A stretch of DNA of 64,000 nt from Halorientalis marina (GTDB lineage: Archaea; Halobacteriota; Halobacteria; Halobacteriales; Haloarculaceae): the NCBI RefSeq assembly GCF_023028345.1, contig NZ_CP095487.1, forward strand, positions 310,001-374,000. The letters are read 5' to 3'. The number at the start of each line of letters is the position of its first letter. Positions within the stretch are counted from its first letter, which is position 1. A program made the translations under genes and the position numbers. Shown one piece after another: positions 17,422-26,719 of the stretch. The notes under the pieces are model-generated. The model was not told where the DNA came from. It saw only the letters and a list, made by a program, of their open reading frames with translations, and searched no databases.

Positions 17422-17640
17422 GCCCACTTTTCGCACCTCACTCGGGCGCTCCGCGCCCTCGTTCGGGCAAAAACTTGGGGAAAAATCTCGGCGCCCTCCC
17501 GCTCACGGGCCGCTCCGCTCTCCGTTCGCGCAAATCGAGGCCTCCCTTCGGTCGGCCTCGCCCCGCTCGTCGGGCGCCGAGGTTCCGCGCACTCACGGCT
17601 CGCTCCGCTCCCCGTTCGCGTGCGGTCCTGCTGCTTGCAC
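17422..17640 (+). repeat. Gene-end repeat copy 3 (after the thermosome gene)
   Basis: It starts right after the thermosome stop with CCCACTTTTCGC, then ACTCGGGCGC, a TCC loop and GCGCCC (hairpin 17444-17458), then GGGCAAAAACTTGG and GGAAAAATC. This matches the order of elements in copies 1, 2 and 4. Further short palindromes follow (for example GAGGC...GCCTC near 17546-17568). There is no protein gene between 17422 and 17693. Confidence 0.65.
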
Positions 17641-17693
17641 TCTTCTCGCTTCTCTCTGCACCCCACGGCCCCGTACAACTCCGCATAGCCTCG

Positions 17694-18413
17694 CTATCCC
17701 CGTTCGGTGAACGACTCGAACAGGACCGTCTGGTGGGTGAGCCGTTCCCTGACCGTGAGGCGCGTCCCGTTTCGGACGATATCGTAGCTGAGCCGGTAGG
17801 ACATGACGATTCCGCCCGGTTCGACGATGGCCCGGAAGCGGACGTTCTCGGCCGGCCGGTCGGTGAATCCGCTACCCCGGATCTGGTAGGTGGTCCCGAT
17901 TCCCTCGGTCGCGTTCGGCGGGGGACGCCCGACGTCGGTGGTTTCGAGGGCAGAGAGGTGACGGAGGAGCCGGTCACCGAAGTAGGGGTCGATGGGTGGC
18001 AATCCGGTCGACTCGTTCCCCTCGGCGAGGTAGACCGTCCGGTTCGTGGCGGGTCCCGTGCCCCGGACGAGCGTCAGGTCGTACGTCTCGGCCCGCGGGT
18101 CGACGTTCCCGGTGAGGGCTTCGCGGTCGAGCAGCGTGCCGTTCTCGGCGACGACCGTCCGGTTGTACGTGAACCAGAAGGAGGCGTTCCGGAGCGTCCG
18201 CTCGTGGGCGGCCGCGACCGCTGACGGGTCGACGACGGCACCCCAGGTCAGCCCCGGGCTGATGGTCGACCGCTGTGGCGTCGTCGTGTCGGTCACCTCC
18301 GCGGGCTCGACCGGGCTGAGCGTCGTGGCCGGCGCGCCGGCTCCGCCGTCCGCTCCACAGCCGGCGAGGACGAGCAGGACCGCGATCAGTCCGACGCGCC
18401 ACCCCTCGCGCAT
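17694..18413 (-). CDS. Haloarchaeal lipoprotein of unknown function
   Basis: A 239-residue protein with a Sec-type lipoprotein signal: a short basic head, a hydrophobic core and the lipobox LAGC (Cys19). The mature part is Thr/Pro-rich at first, then a beta-rich domain with several Asn-x-Ser/Thr sites. It resembles a common haloarchaeal lipoprotein family with a LolA/LppX-like look (YNRTVVAENGTLL, then YDLTLVRGTG). The ATG at 18413 was preferred to a GTG at 18422 because a TATA-like TTTTATCC (18437-18444) sits 24-31 nt before it. It is divergent from the next gene. Confidence 0.72.
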   Translation of the reverse strand: MREGWRVGLIAVLLVLAGCGADGGAGAPATTLSPVEPAEVTDTTTPQRSTISPGLTWGAVVDPSAVAAAHERTLRNASFWFTYNRTVVAENGTLLDREALTGNVDPRAETYDLTLVRGTGPATNRTVYLAEGNESTGLPPIDPYFGDRLLRHLSALETTDVGRPPPNATEGIGTTYQIRGSGFTDRPAENVRFRAIVEPGGIVMSYRLSYDIVRNGTRLTVRERLTHQTVLFESFTERG

Positions 18414-18534
18414 ACCGCTCACTGGGACCCCACGAGGATAAAACGTCGACTCGGCGGCTCCGTCCCCGCTCCGCTATCGACCGCACGCCGGCCCGGGGAC
18501 TACAACTAAGTAGAGCCGACGAGCAGTTCTCACT

Positions 18535-19545
18535 ATGGAGACGCTGCTTTTGAATCCGGCCGCCGTCGAGGAGAGCACGCAGTGGCCGGCCGTGATCGGC
18601 GCCGTCGCGGACGCCTTCGCCGCCTACGCGGACGGACGGGTCGGGATGCCGGCCAAATCCTACATCGACCTCCCGCAGTACGACGGGGACTTCCGGTCGA
18701 TGCCCGCCTACATCGACGCCGAGGGCGACGGGAGTGAGGCCTGGGACGCCGCCGGCGTCAAGTGGGTCAACTCGCACCCCTCGAACCCCGACGACCACGG
18801 CCTCCCCACCGTCATGGGGACGATGATCTACTCCGACCCCGAGACCGCCCTCCCGCTGGCTATCCTCGACGGAACGACGCTCACCCGCAAACGCACCGGC
18901 GCGGCCGCCGCCGTCGCCACCGACCACCTCGCCGTTTCCGACGCCACCTCCCTCGGCCTCGTCGGCGCCGGCGTCCAGGCCCACACGCAACTGGAGGCCA
19001 TCGCCACCGTCCGCGACATCGAGACCGTCGTCGTCGCCGACGTGGACGAGGACGCCATCGCCGCCTTCCAGGACGTCTACGGCGACGACTACGACGTGCG
19101 GGAGGGTTCCACCGCCGAGGCCGCCGGCTGTGACGTGGTCTCGACGACCACGCCCGTCGAGGACCCCATCGTCCCCCGCGACGCCGTCGGCGACCACACC
19201 CACGTCAACGCGATGGGGGCCGATGCCGAGGGGAAACACGAACTCGACGACGCCATCCTGCTCGATTCGAAGCTCGTCATCGACGACCACGCCCAGTGTA
19301 CCCACTCCGGGGAGATCAACGTCCCCTACGCCGCCGGCGACCTGACCGACGACGACATCCACGCCGAACTCGGCGACGTGGTGATCGGCGCCGCCGCGGG
19401 CCGGACCGACGCCGACGGAATCACCGTCTTCGACTCCACCGGCCTCGCAATTCAGGACGTGGCTACCGCACACGTCGTCTACGAGTACGCACAGGAACAC
19501 GACGTGGGTACTCCCTTCGAGCTGGTCGACACCGACCTGGTGTAG
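18535..19545 (+). CDS. Ornithine cyclodeaminase/alanine dehydrogenase family protein
   Basis: A 336-residue NAD(P)-dependent enzyme of the OCD/mu-crystallin family, close in layout to archaeal alanine dehydrogenase, which reversibly converts alanine to pyruvate and ammonia. It has the substrate region GVKWVNSHPSNPDDHGLPTV (about residues 74-93), TLTRKRTGAAAA with the family Lys/Arg near 117-128, the Rossmann motif GLVGAGVQAHTQL near 139-151 and DVVSTTTP near 198. A second family member is at 32750-33733, so the two may differ in substrate. It converges with leuS at a 27-nt gap. Confidence 0.85.
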   Translation: METLLLNPAAVEESTQWPAVIGAVADAFAAYADGRVGMPAKSYIDLPQYDGDFRSMPAYIDAEGDGSEAWDAAGVKWVNSHPSNPDDHGLPTVMGTMIYSDPETALPLAILDGTTLTRKRTGAAAAVATDHLAVSDATSLGLVGAGVQAHTQLEAIATVRDIETVVVADVDEDAIAAFQDVYGDDYDVREGSTAEAAGCDVVSTTTPVEDPIVPRDAVGDHTHVNAMGADAEGKHELDDAILLDSKLVIDDHAQCTHSGEINVPYAAGDLTDDDIHAELGDVVIGAAAGRTDADGITVFDSTGLAIQDVATAHVVYEYAQEHDVGTPFELVDTDLV

Positions 19546-19572
19546 CCCAGGGCCGACGATCCGGTACCTGCC

Positions 19573-22488
19573 TCACGCCAGGTGAATCGCCGGGCGGAAC
19601 GGCACCGCGTCCCCGGCCGTGTCGTCGGGGTCCGCGATGTCGTCGGCGTCCTCGGCGATCACCGACACGTCGGCCTCGAACTCGCGTTCGAGGAAGTCGA
19701 CGGCCGCCTCGTAGACGCTCACTTCGTCGACCTCGCTCATCGCGGCCAGCGTCGCCTCGTCGCGCTCCCGGCCGACCTCGACGAGGTCCTGGACGAGGTC
19801 GTTGACCGCGTCGCCTTTCTCGCGCAGGTCCGGGTCCTCCATGACCTGCCCCATCACCGCGCCCACGTCGAGTCCCTGCTCGCGGCTCTCGCCGCTCGCT
19901 CCGTCCGCGGAACTCCGTTCCGCGCGCTCCCGGACCTGCTCGAACACGTCGCGTTTCCAGTCGGCGGCGACGTACACCCGGATGCGGTCCGGGTCGGTGC
20001 CGGTCACGTCCACGATGTCGTTCACGTCGTCGGTCAGCCGCTCGATCAGCGACTCCTCGATCTCGGTGCGCTCGTCCTCCCACTCGGGGTCGACCTCGGG
20101 CCAGTCGGCGTCCTCCGCGGGTTCGCCGGTCAACTGCTCGTGGAGTTCGTTCGCCATGAACGGGACGAACGGCGCGAGCAGGCGCAGGCGCGCCCGCAGG
20201 ACCGCTTGCAGGGTCCACTTCGCCCCGTCCCGCGAGAGGTCGGCCCGCCGGCGGTACCACTTGAGGTGTTCCTCGAAGTTGTAGAAGACCGTCTGACTGG
20301 CCGTCCGGGTCTCGAACCGCTCCATGGCCGCCGTCGCGGTCTCGATGGTGCCCTGTAACTTCGCCAGCAGCCAGCGGTCGACGTGTTCGAGGGCGGGTCG
20401 CTCGTCGGGGGCCTCGAAGTCTATCACTTCCTGCGACCGGTTCCAGAACCGATCCAGCTGGTCGCGCGTGCTCCCGACGAGGTCGTCGCGCCAGTCGTAG
20501 TCCTGCCACGGCTCCGCGGAGTTCAGCAGGAAGAATCGAACCGTGTCGGCCCCGTACTCGTCGATTGCCTTCGAGGGCAAGACGACGTGTCCCTTCGAGG
20601 AGGACATCTTCTCGCCCTCCAGCAGGCCCATGCCCATGATCGTGATGCCCTCGGGCCAGTTGTCCGGGTCGAACAGTTCGGCGTGGTGATAGAGGAAGAA
20701 GGTGAGGTGGTTCTGGATGAGGTCGTTCGCCGAACAGCGGAAGTCGACGGGGTACCAGTGGTCCCACTCCTCGCGCAGTTCCAGGGCCTGCTCGGGGGCC
20801 TCGCCGTCGACCGCGTCCGCGCCGTAGAACAGCGCGTCGAAGAACTCCGGCGTGAGGTCCTCGACGGGCACGTCGTCGATGCGGTGGGCGATGGTGTAGT
20901 ACGCCATGTAGATCGTCGAGTCCGACAGGGGCTCGATGACGAAGTCCTCGTCCCACGGGAGCCGCGTGCCCAGCCCGTAGTTGCGGATGCAGGGCCACTC
21001 CTCCAGCCAGTCGATGGTGTGATCGTACTGCTCGCGGGTGTTCTCGGGGATGGCAGTCAGATTCTCGACCGCGCGGTGGGCCTTCGCCTGCCAGTCGTCG
21101 TCGTTGTACCGCAGGAACCAGGTGTCCTGCTTGGCGACCTCGACGGCGCCGCCACACCGGCAGACGACCTCCTCGGTGAACTCGTACATCTCGTCGAAGG
21201 CGCCCTCGTCCCGGTAGTGGTCGCGGAACTCCTCGCGGATCTCCTGGACCGTCTTGCCGCCGAACTCGCCGTAGTCGTCGTGCATCACGCCGCTGTGGAA
21301 CTCGTCCTGGTAGAGGTCCGCCGTCACGTCCTCCAGTTCGGGGTCGTCCGAGGACTCGATGCCCGCCGCGGCGACGGCGTCGGCGGCCGGAACCTCGCCG
21401 TAGCCTTCGATGTCCAGGATCGGAATCGGCTCGATGGCGCGCACGTCGTCGGGGTCGATGCCGTACTCGGCGAGGTCGTCGGCGCGCTCCTTGACCTCCT
21501 GCAGGGCCATGTAGTCGTCCGGCGAGTGGGCGGGAACGGACATCACGACGCCGGTGGCGTTGTCCGTATCGACGAACTCCGCCGGCAGGATGACGACCTC
21601 GTCGCCCGTGATGGGGTTGGTGACCGTCTCGCCGATGAGGTCCTCACCCGAGAGTTCGGCGTGAATCTCGATCTCGCGTTCCTGCAGGCGGAGCTTCTCG
21701 ACCGCCTCGGTCGAGACGACCCACTCCTCGGAGTCGACGCTCGCACGAACGTACTCCCCGTCGGGGTGGACGTAGGCGTTCGTGACACCGCGGACCGTCT
21801 CCGGTCGGAGAGTCGCCATCGGCGCGACGACGGACTGGCCGTCCACCTCCGCCTCGAACTTCACGAGCGTGTAGTCCTGGAACTCCGCCTCCTCGCCCTC
21901 CAGCAGGTCGTGCGTCGTGACCGGGTTCTGCTCGTTGGTACAGAACTTGACCGGGTGGAGCCCCTTCTCCAGCAGCCCGCGCTCCTTCAGTGTGCGGTAC
22001 TGCCAGGTGATGAACTTCGAGTAGCGCTCGTCGTTGGTGGTGAACTCCCGGCGCCAGTCGATGGACAGCCCGAGCTGTTTCATCCCCTGCTTGTAGTGGT
22101 TCTCGATGAAGTAGCGGGCGTAGCCCATCGGCGTCTCCAGATCCTCCAGGGTGTCCTGCGGGACGTTGTACGTGTCCTGCAGGACCGACAGCTGGTCCTC
22201 CTTGCCTTTCTTCAGGCGCTCGACGGCGCCGACGATGGGCGTGCCGGTGACGTGCCAGGCGATGGGAAAGAGGACGTTGTCGCCCTGCAGTCGCCGGTAC
22301 CGGGCGTACACGTCCGGCACGGTGTAGGTCCGGCAGTGTCCGATGTGCATCCCGCCGCTGGGGTAGGGGTAGGGGACCGTGATGAACGTCGGGTCCTTGT
22401 CCCCCGCCGAGGGGTCGGCCTCGTACTGGCCTGCCTCGGCCCAGCGCTGGCGCCACTCCGCCTCCAGCTCCTGGGGCTCGTAATCCAT
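19573..22488 (-). CDS. leuS: Leucyl-tRNA synthetase
   Basis: This class I synthetase charges tRNA-Leu. It is 971 residues, the usual archaeal/eukaryal-type length. The HIGH motif is seen in GGMHIGHCRTY near residue 47. A large CP1 editing insert follows, with TLRPETVRGVTNAYVHPDG near 220-240 and the Thr-rich/Asp region PAHSPDDYMAL near 320. The KMSKS-type loop GEKMSSSKGHV is near residue 625, and the anticodon-binding helices come after it. The ATG at 22488 was chosen because a TATA-like CTTTTAGG (22514-22521) lies ~30 nt upstream. A start at 22560 would precede that box. Confidence 0.97.
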   Translation of the reverse strand: MDYEPQELEAEWRQRWAEAGQYEADPSAGDKDPTFITVPYPYPSGGMHIGHCRTYTVPDVYARYRRLQGDNVLFPIAWHVTGTPIVGAVERLKKGKEDQLSVLQDTYNVPQDTLEDLETPMGYARYFIENHYKQGMKQLGLSIDWRREFTTNDERYSKFITWQYRTLKERGLLEKGLHPVKFCTNEQNPVTTHDLLEGEEAEFQDYTLVKFEAEVDGQSVVAPMATLRPETVRGVTNAYVHPDGEYVRASVDSEEWVVSTEAVEKLRLQEREIEIHAELSGEDLIGETVTNPITGDEVVILPAEFVDTDNATGVVMSVPAHSPDDYMALQEVKERADDLAEYGIDPDDVRAIEPIPILDIEGYGEVPAADAVAAAGIESSDDPELEDVTADLYQDEFHSGVMHDDYGEFGGKTVQEIREEFRDHYRDEGAFDEMYEFTEEVVCRCGGAVEVAKQDTWFLRYNDDDWQAKAHRAVENLTAIPENTREQYDHTIDWLEEWPCIRNYGLGTRLPWDEDFVIEPLSDSTIYMAYYTIAHRIDDVPVEDLTPEFFDALFYGADAVDGEAPEQALELREEWDHWYPVDFRCSANDLIQNHLTFFLYHHAELFDPDNWPEGITIMGMGLLEGEKMSSSKGHVVLPSKAIDEYGADTVRFFLLNSAEPWQDYDWRDDLVGSTRDQLDRFWNRSQEVIDFEAPDERPALEHVDRWLLAKLQGTIETATAAMERFETRTASQTVFYNFEEHLKWYRRRADLSRDGAKWTLQAVLRARLRLLAPFVPFMANELHEQLTGEPAEDADWPEVDPEWEDERTEIEESLIERLTDDVNDIVDVTGTDPDRIRVYVAADWKRDVFEQVRERAERSSADGASGESREQGLDVGAVMGQVMEDPDLREKGDAVNDLVQDLVEVGRERDEATLAAMSEVDEVSVYEAAVDFLEREFEADVSVIAEDADDIADPDDTAGDAVPFRPAIHLA

Positions 22489-22588
22489 ACCCCACGGTAC
22501 TGGTGGCCTGCCTAAAAGCACTACCATACCGTGTGAGGTACCCACGTCCCGTCGCCCCACCCCGACCGCGTCGAACGCCGCCGTCGCC

Positions 22589-23029
22589 TCAGGACGCGTC
22601 CTCGACCGCGGCGAGCACGTCCGCCGCGTGCCCGTCCGGGTTCACGTCGTCCGCGTCGACGACTGCGACGACCTCGCCGCCCGCGAGGACGAACGTGACG
22701 CGCTCGACGAACCCCTCGCTGACGTCGAGGCCGAACGCCCCGGCCACCTCGCCGTCGGGGTCGGCCAGCAGGTCGAAGGGCAGGTCCTCCTCGGCGGCGA
22801 ACTCCGCGTGGTCGTCCACGGTATCGGTCGAGACGCCGTAGACCGCCGCCGAAACGTCGCGGAACGCGTCGTGGTGGTCCCGGAACTGCTGGGCCTCCAG
22901 CGTACAGCCCGGGGTGCCGTCCCGTGGGTAGAAGTACACCACCGTCGGGTCCTCGAAGGCCGGCGTCACGGTCTCGTCGTCCTGATTCTGTGCGCTGATC
23001 GCCGGTGCCGCGTCCCCCACGTCGAGCAT
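22589..23029 (-). CDS. Peroxiredoxin (BCP/PrxQ type), single-cysteine
   Basis: A 146-residue thiol peroxidase. The active site is DGTPGCT with the peroxidatic Cys42 after VVYFYPRDG, and the partner Arg lies in FVERVTF near residue 110. It has no other cysteine, so there is no resolving Cys within the chain; most PrxQ proteins have one five residues later. Reduction must therefore use an outside thiol, perhaps gamma-glutamylcysteine or a thioredoxin-like protein. The ATG at 23029 follows a GTG at 23035. A paralogue lies directly upstream in the same direction. Confidence 0.92.
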   Translation of the reverse strand: MLDVGDAAPAISAQNQDDETVTPAFEDPTVVYFYPRDGTPGCTLEAQQFRDHHDAFRDVSAAVYGVSTDTVDDHAEFAAEEDLPFDLLADPDGEVAGAFGLDVSEGFVERVTFVLAGGEVVAVVDADDVNPDGHAADVLAAVEDAS

Positions 23030-23106
23030 ACCCACGAGTCGGGTGCCCCACTCAAAGGCCTTGCTGGACCGGCAACCCCTCGATTACCCGCACTCCCGAC
23101 GCCGCC

Positions 23107-23562
23107 TCACTCCAGGCTGACCACGCCGTCGTCGAGCAGGTCGAGCAGGAGGTCCCGGGCGTGGCCGTCGGGGGTCACGCCGGTCTCGACGCGCTCGATT
23201 TCGCCGTCGACGATCACGAACGTCGTCCGCGGCGTCGAGTCGCCCGGAGCGGTCCGCTCGACGCCGAACGCGTCCGCGAGTTCGCCGTCGGGGTCGGCCA
23301 GCAGGTCGAACCAGGCGTCGGTCGAGTCGGCGAACTCGGCGTGTGATTCGACGGTGTCCGTCGAGACGCCGTAGACCGTCACGCCGGCGTCGGCGTAGGT
23401 CTCCGCCTCGCGGACGAACCCCTCGGCTTCGGTCGTACAACCGGGGGTGCCGTCCTCGGGATAGAAGTACAGGACGGTCACGCCGTCGAAGGCCGGCGAC
23501 ACGGCCTCGCCGTGCTGGTTCGGTGCCGTCACGTCGGGTGCGGGGTCGCCCGCGTCGAGCAT
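23107..23562 (-). CDS. Peroxiredoxin (BCP/PrxQ type), second tandem copy
   Basis: A 151-residue paralogue of the gene just downstream, sharing MLD(A/V)GDxAP, YFYPxDGTPGCT, VYGVSTDTV and LADPDGE. The peroxidatic cysteine is again Cys42 and there is no resolving cysteine. The pair arose by tandem duplication and is separated by 77 nt. Divergence in the loops (for example the ERTAPGDSTPRTTF region near residue 105) suggests different peroxide substrates or partners. Confidence 0.92.
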   Translation of the reverse strand: MLDAGDPAPDVTAPNQHGEAVSPAFDGVTVLYFYPEDGTPGCTTEAEGFVREAETYADAGVTVYGVSTDTVESHAEFADSTDAWFDLLADPDGELADAFGVERTAPGDSTPRTTFVIVDGEIERVETGVTPDGHARDLLLDLLDDGVVSLE

Positions 23563-23654
23563 ACCCGACCTTCGCCCGCGGCCGGGAAGGGCGTTCGGGT
23601 GCCGGGGCTGGTATGGGCCGGCCGTTGCCCGCTCGCGCCCACCAGCGTCGAGCG

Positions 23655-24968
23655 TCAGTCGCTTTCGATGAGGTCCGCCTCGAGTTCCTCGACGGCCTGT
23701 CGGACCTCCTCGACGACGTCGTCCTGCTGTGTGGCGAGGTCGACGGTCTCCTCGGCGGCCGTCCGCATCTCTCCGGCGCTCGTCGCGCTCTGCTCGACGG
23801 TCGAGGTGATCTCCTCGATCCGCGCGGCCTGGTCGTCGTTTGCGTCGGCGATCTCGTCGATCCCGTCGGCGGCCTCCGAGACGGCGTCGACGATCTCCTC
23901 CAGGGCATCGAGCGTCTCGCCGACGTGGTCGGTCACGTCGACGGCGCGGTCGTGGACGCGCTCGACTTCCGAGACGGTCGTCTCCGTCTCGGCCGTGATC
24001 GCGTCGATCTGCTCGCTGATCTCGTCGGTGTACTCCCGGGTCTGGTCCGCGAGGTCCTTCACCTCGTCGGCGACGACCGCGAAGCCCTCGCCCTCGCCGC
24101 CGGCGCGAGCGGCCTCGATGTTGGCGTTCAGCGCGAGGATGTTCGTCTGCTCGGCGATGTCCGCGATGATGTCCGTGACCTCCTCGATTTCGTCCATCTT
24201 CGCGGCCAGGGCCGCCACCGTCTCGTCGAGTTCCTCGCTGGCGTGGCGGATGTCGTCGCTCACCTCGCGGGCGGCGTCACCGGCCTCTCGGCCCCGCTCG
24301 GCCGCCTCGCGCGCTTCTTGTGCCGTCTCGGTCACCTCGTCGGTGCTCGCGGCGATCTCCTCCATGTTCGCGCTCAGCGAACTCATCTCGTCTTGGACCT
24401 CCGCGAGGCGCTCGTCCTGGTCGACCGCGCGCTCCTCGATGCCGGCCGCGTTGTCGGCCAGGCGCTCGGCCGTCCCCTCCAGTTGCGTGACGACGGCCGT
24501 CAGCCGCTGGGCGACCTGCTCCTGGCTCTCCTGGAGGCGCCGTTCCGTCTCCCGGAGTTCGGTCACGTCCTGCAGGGTGGTGACTGACCCCACGAGGTCG
24601 CCGTCGGCATCGTACATCGGCGTGCTCGTCACGATCACGCGCAGTTCCTCGTCGTCGTGGGTCAAAAGCGGCCCCTCCATGCCGCGGATCGGCTCCTCGC
24701 TCTCCAGCGTCCGCTCGGCGGCCGTGGTCTTCGTCCCGTGTGTCTCCTGTGTCCGGAAGACCTCCCAGCCGTCCATCTCGGGCACGTCCGCGAAGGGAAC
24801 GCGCGTGAGGTCGGACATCGCGGGATTGAACAGGATGATATCCGAGTCCGCATCGGTCACGACCGTCGGCGTCGAGAGGTCGTACATCGCACGTACCCAC
24901 TGCAACTCGGCGTCGGAGAAGTCACCGTAGATGCCGGGCTCCGTGTCGCGTATCTCCGCGTCTGCCAT
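23655..24968 (-). CDS. Soluble PAS-containing chemotaxis-type transducer (Htr)
   Basis: A 437-residue methyl-accepting-type transducer without membrane spans. A PAS domain covers about residues 25-135 (TPTVVTDADSDIILFNPA, then VTTLQDVTELRE). A long coiled-coil signalling domain follows. Its highly conserved hairpin tip DIAEQTNILALNANIEAARA lies near 268-288 and contacts CheA/CheW. The absence of transmembrane or HAMP parts means it senses a cytosolic signal, possibly redox or a small ligand through PAS. Glu/Gln-rich flanks could be methylation sites. No other che gene is in the window. Confidence 0.92.
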   Translation of the reverse strand: MADAEIRDTEPGIYGDFSDAELQWVRAMYDLSTPTVVTDADSDIILFNPAMSDLTRVPFADVPEMDGWEVFRTQETHGTKTTAAERTLESEEPIRGMEGPLLTHDDEELRVIVTSTPMYDADGDLVGSVTTLQDVTELRETERRLQESQEQVAQRLTAVVTQLEGTAERLADNAAGIEERAVDQDERLAEVQDEMSSLSANMEEIAASTDEVTETAQEAREAAERGREAGDAAREVSDDIRHASEELDETVAALAAKMDEIEEVTDIIADIAEQTNILALNANIEAARAGGEGEGFAVVADEVKDLADQTREYTDEISEQIDAITAETETTVSEVERVHDRAVDVTDHVGETLDALEEIVDAVSEAADGIDEIADANDDQAARIEEITSTVEQSATSAGEMRTAAEETVDLATQQDDVVEEVRQAVEELEADLIESD

Positions 24969-25051
24969 ACCCTGTTACTCTACCCCACCCCTCCTCAAGC
25001 TTGGCCCCGTTCTAGGGAGTGAAGCCGACTCGTCGTCGACGCCGACGCCCC

Positions 25052-25909
25052 TCAGGACACGACGTGCTGGGTGTCGTACGACCCCAGGCGGCGGACCCAC
25101 CCCTCCTCGGCGATGGCTTCGATCTCCGCTAACGCGGCCTGGGTCCGGTCCTCGTAGAGGCCGGCGGCCACGTCGATGTGGAAGACGTAGTCGCCGAGGC
25201 GCTCGCCGCTCGGCCGGGACTCGACGCGTGTCATGTTGATGTCCCGGTCGGCGAACGGTTCGAGCAGCTCCAAAAGCAGACCGGGGTAGTCGACGTTCGG
25301 GTAGACGATGAGCGAGGTCTTCCCGCCGGCGAGCGACCGCTCGCTGGCCGGGGCGACCACGAGAAAGCGCGTGGCATTCGACGTCTTGTCCTGGATGTCC
25401 TCGGCCAGTATCTCGAGGTCGGTGCCGTTCGAGGGCGTGTCAGACCCGGTCTGACTGCCTTCCGACTGTGTGTCGGAAGCGTTGTCCGGATGCCCGATGG
25501 CGGCGACGGTCTCGTCCTCGCGGGCACGCTCGACGCCGCGGGCCGTCGAGGCGACCGCTTCGAGGTCGGCGTCGGGGTACTCCGATTCGAGGTAGGCACG
25601 ACACTGGGCCAGCGCCTGGGCGTGGCTGGCGACGAGGTCGAACGCTTCGCGCTGGGCGAGCAGGGCGTGGCGGATCGGCGTGATGATCTCCTGGACGACG
25701 GCCACGTCGTACTCGGTGAAGGCGTCGAGGGACTCCGTGACGCTGCCCTCGATGCTGTTCTCGACCGGGACGACCCCGCGTTCGTACTCCCCGTCGGCGA
25801 CGGCCTCGACGATGGCCGTCACCGACTCCGTGAACGCGACGCTGTCGGCGACGGCCGTCGCCGCCCGGTGGGAGTAGGTCCCCGCGGGCCCAAGCGTGAG
25901 TGCTTCCAT
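25052..25909 (-). CDS. pheA: Prephenate dehydratase
   Basis: This enzyme converts prephenate to phenylpyruvate in phenylalanine synthesis. The 285-residue chain has the PDT domain (LGPAGTYSHRAA at the N-terminus, VVPVENSIEGSV near 46-57 and NATRFLVV with the catalytic TRF near 175) and a C-terminal ACT domain with ESRPSGERLGDYVFHID for phenylalanine feedback. A Ser/Gly/Asp-rich insert of about 23 residues (near 140-162) just before the TRF part is a low-complexity addition. It is a single-function enzyme with no chorismate mutase fusion. Confidence 0.95.
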   Translation of the reverse strand: MEALTLGPAGTYSHRAATAVADSVAFTESVTAIVEAVADGEYERGVVPVENSIEGSVTESLDAFTEYDVAVVQEIITPIRHALLAQREAFDLVASHAQALAQCRAYLESEYPDADLEAVASTARGVERAREDETVAAIGHPDNASDTQSEGSQTGSDTPSNGTDLEILAEDIQDKTSNATRFLVVAPASERSLAGGKTSLIVYPNVDYPGLLLELLEPFADRDINMTRVESRPSGERLGDYVFHIDVAAGLYEDRTQAALAEIEAIAEEGWVRRLGSYDTQHVVS

Positions 25910-25951
25910 CGGGGCCTGCTACACCCTTCCAGTTCAAAAGGACCGCGGTCG

Positions 25952-26584
25952 CTACTCGGCCGCCGCGGTCGCGTCGGTCTTCAGCGCCAGGAGCCGGTAG
26001 CGCAGGTACAGCCGCAGCGTCATCAGGACGACACAGCCGACGAACGCGAAGGTGGCGAGTTCGGCCACCGAGAGGCCAACGCCGGACGTCGCGAAGGGAT
26101 TGCTCTGCATCGACTGGACGTACCCCTCGATGGCGCTCCCGCCGGCGGCGCCGATCAGGAAGTAGACCACCGTAATCGCGATCGCCATCCCGCCGGTCCC
26201 GAAGCCGAGATAGGAGGCGAAGTCCTCGACGTTGAGGACGGTCCGGGCCTGCCCTTCCGAGAGCGGGTGCCGGTGGATGCGGTACAGTGCGGCCCCGACC
26301 AGCAGCGTCGCCGTGAACAGCTCGATCCCGGCACCGAGCAGCCCGAGCAAAAGCACCTTCGGGGAGGCGATCATCGGGTTCGTCGTCGGGACGTACCCCG
26401 CGACCGTCTCGGGATATAGTGCCCACAACGGCAACAGCAACGCCAGCCCGGCGAGCAGGGCGCTCTGCCAGGTCAGTTTCGTCGGAATCGACTGTGAGAA
26501 ATACGTCTCCCGCTGCAGCCTGAGTCGTTCGTACGCCGATCCGGAGAGGAACGCTTCGGTGATTTCGTCGTCTTCGTCTGCCAT
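25952..26584 (-). CDS. Four-span membrane protein of unknown function
   Basis: A 210-residue protein with an acidic cytosolic head (MADEDDEITEAFLSG) and about four membrane spans (near residues 40-58, 75-98, 125-148 and 168-190). I recognise no family. The ATG at 26584 was chosen: a TATA box ATTATATA (26634-26641) lies 50-57 nt upstream, implying a short 5' leader of about 25 nt. The promoter region is AT-rich. It is flanked by pheA and the E3 gene on the same strand but has its own promoter. Confidence 0.65.
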   Translation of the reverse strand: MADEDDEITEAFLSGSAYERLRLQRETYFSQSIPTKLTWQSALLAGLALLLPLWALYPETVAGYVPTTNPMIASPKVLLLGLLGAGIELFTATLLVGAALYRIHRHPLSEGQARTVLNVEDFASYLGFGTGGMAIAITVVYFLIGAAGGSAIEGYVQSMQSNPFATSGVGLSVAELATFAFVGCVVLMTLRLYLRYRLLALKTDATAAAE

Positions 26585-26719
26585 GCTGGTCCTCGACGCG
26601 ATACTCGCGTATTGAGTACAACCCGAATCCGGATTATATACCTTTTGGTCAAATATCACTGACAATACCGCGGGCGCTGCAATCGGGTGCGTCCCCGTGG
26701 CCGTCACGGGCTGGCCGGG

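Noticed and set aside
20383..22515. 710-codon frame antisense to leuS
   Set aside because: It mirrors a conserved synthetase; the Asp/Val/Leu/Arg-rich shadow composition is typical of GC-rich third positions.
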